A program made the translations under genes and the position numbers. 6,048 nucleotides of DNA, from contig JBLNEO010000228.1 in assembly GCA_050262775.1 (NCBI GenBank), forward strand, positions 1 to 6,048. The letters are read 5' to 3'. This DNA comes from DATHTC01 sp050262775 (GTDB taxonomy: Bacteria; Actinomycetota; Thermoleophilia; Gaiellales; Gaiellaceae). The notes beneath the pieces were generated by a model that saw nothing but the letters and a program-made list of their open reading frames with translations, made no database searches and was not told the origin of the DNA. Shown here in pieces: positions 5,598 through 6,048 of this stretch; position 1 is the stretch's first letter; each line of letters begins with the position of its first letter.

Positions 5598-6035
5598 ATG
5601 GGATACGACGATCCCGCCCGCCGGCGGCGCACGTTGACGCCGCTGTCCGGCGAGCTGCGCGCGGAGCAGCGCGGGCCCGCACCCCGCCGCCGCGGCCTCC
5701 TCCGGAGCGTCGCCGATCGGCGCCGCAGGCGGCAGCCTCCGCGCACCGTCGCGGGCGCGCTCGCGTGGGCGGCGGTCCGGCTCGCTCTCGCCGTGGGCCT
5801 CGCCGCGGTCGCGGCGGTCGTGGCGGCCCGGTGGCTCGACCGACCCCCGGAGATCGGCTTCTACCTCGTGGGGGCGTGCATCCTGGGGATGGCGTTCCTC
5901 CTCTCGGCCGCGGACGTCCAGTCGATTCACGACGACGACCGCGCCGAGCGCGAGTACCGCGTGCGCGCCAGCCTCGTGTGGATCCTCGTGGGCGCGCTCG
6001 TCCTCGGAATCGCGGTCGTGCTCGAGCTGACCTAG
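5598..6035 (+). CDS. Small three-helix membrane protein of unknown function
   Basis: I do not recognise this 145-aa protein. Residues 1-50 are hydrophilic and very arginine-rich (for example RRRR at 8-11 and DRRRRR at 40-45). Three hydrophobic segments follow: about 53-78 (Ala/Val/Leu), 86-105 and 126-143. A charged loop HDDDRAEREYR (111-121) separates the last two. The positive N-terminus should stay in the cytoplasm, giving a topology with the C-terminus outside and the acidic/basic loop inside. The ATG was chosen because TACGGT stands 6 nt upstream and hydrophobic coding only makes sense from here; the frame is open further upstream without support. It has its own promoter and follows a terminator, so it is probably monocistronic as far as the window shows. 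Confidence 0.75.
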   Translation: MGYDDPARRRRTLTPLSGELRAEQRGPAPRRRGLLRSVADRRRRRQPPRTVAGALAWAAVRLALAVGLAAVAAVVAARWLDRPPEIGFYLVGACILGMAFLLSAADVQSIHDDDRAEREYRVRASLVWILVGALVLGIAVVLELT

Positions 6036-6048
6036 GCCTCGGCCCGGT

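Noticed and set aside
4595..5746. 383-aa minus-strand frame over the hydrolase region
   Set aside because: It is arginine-rich shadow sequence antisense to an alpha/beta hydrolase with a full catalytic triad.

Overview
The window is GC-rich throughout (around 70% or more by eye). It carries actinobacterial-type genes: a LAL-type LuxR regulator, a DUF885 protein, a DUF4242 protein and an Abhydrolase_11-like hydrolase. Several genes have GTG starts, and several have TANNNT boxes 6-7 nt before the start codon, as in actinobacterial leaderless transcripts. A member of the Thermoleophilia (Gaiellales/Solirubrobacterales type) is my best guess, but this is an inference from protein style, not from a marker gene. 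No tRNA, rRNA, CRISPR array, insertion sequence or origin was seen.

Layout. 1-811 (minus) is the N-terminal part of a DUF885-family metallopeptidase-like protein that runs off the left edge. 812-929 is a divergent intergenic region with repeated and inverted 10-13 bp elements. One inverted pair brackets the ribosome binding site and GTG start of the next gene. 930-3650 (plus) encodes a 906-aa LAL regulator with an AAA/NTPase domain, a TPR-like middle and a C-terminal LuxR helix-turn-helix. 3651-3727 holds a short AT-richer promoter/operator island. 3728-4000 (DUF4242 protein) and 3997-4509 (exported single-domain cupin) form a two-gene operon with an ATGA overlap, closed by a strong hairpin at 4523-4550.

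4608-4811 is a 67-aa reading frame that looks like the two ends of a cysteine synthase joined after loss of the whole middle. It overlaps by GTGA the start of an alpha/beta hydrolase of the KANL3/Tex30 type (4808-5419), which is followed by a hairpin at 5448-5468. A perfect tandem 10-mer (5511-5530) lies upstream of a small three-helix membrane protein (5598-6035) of unknown function.

How they may work together. The LAL regulator lies directly upstream of the DUF4242/cupin operon, and the gap between them has the best operator-like repeats, so local control is plausible but unproven. Four transcription starts (DUF885, DUF4242, the cysteine synthase remnant and the membrane protein) share a TA-box placed 6-7 nt before the start codon, suggesting leaderless messages from one housekeeping promoter class. 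The most unusual items are the in-frame collapsed cysteine synthase coupled to a hydrolase and the hairpin around the regulator's start.
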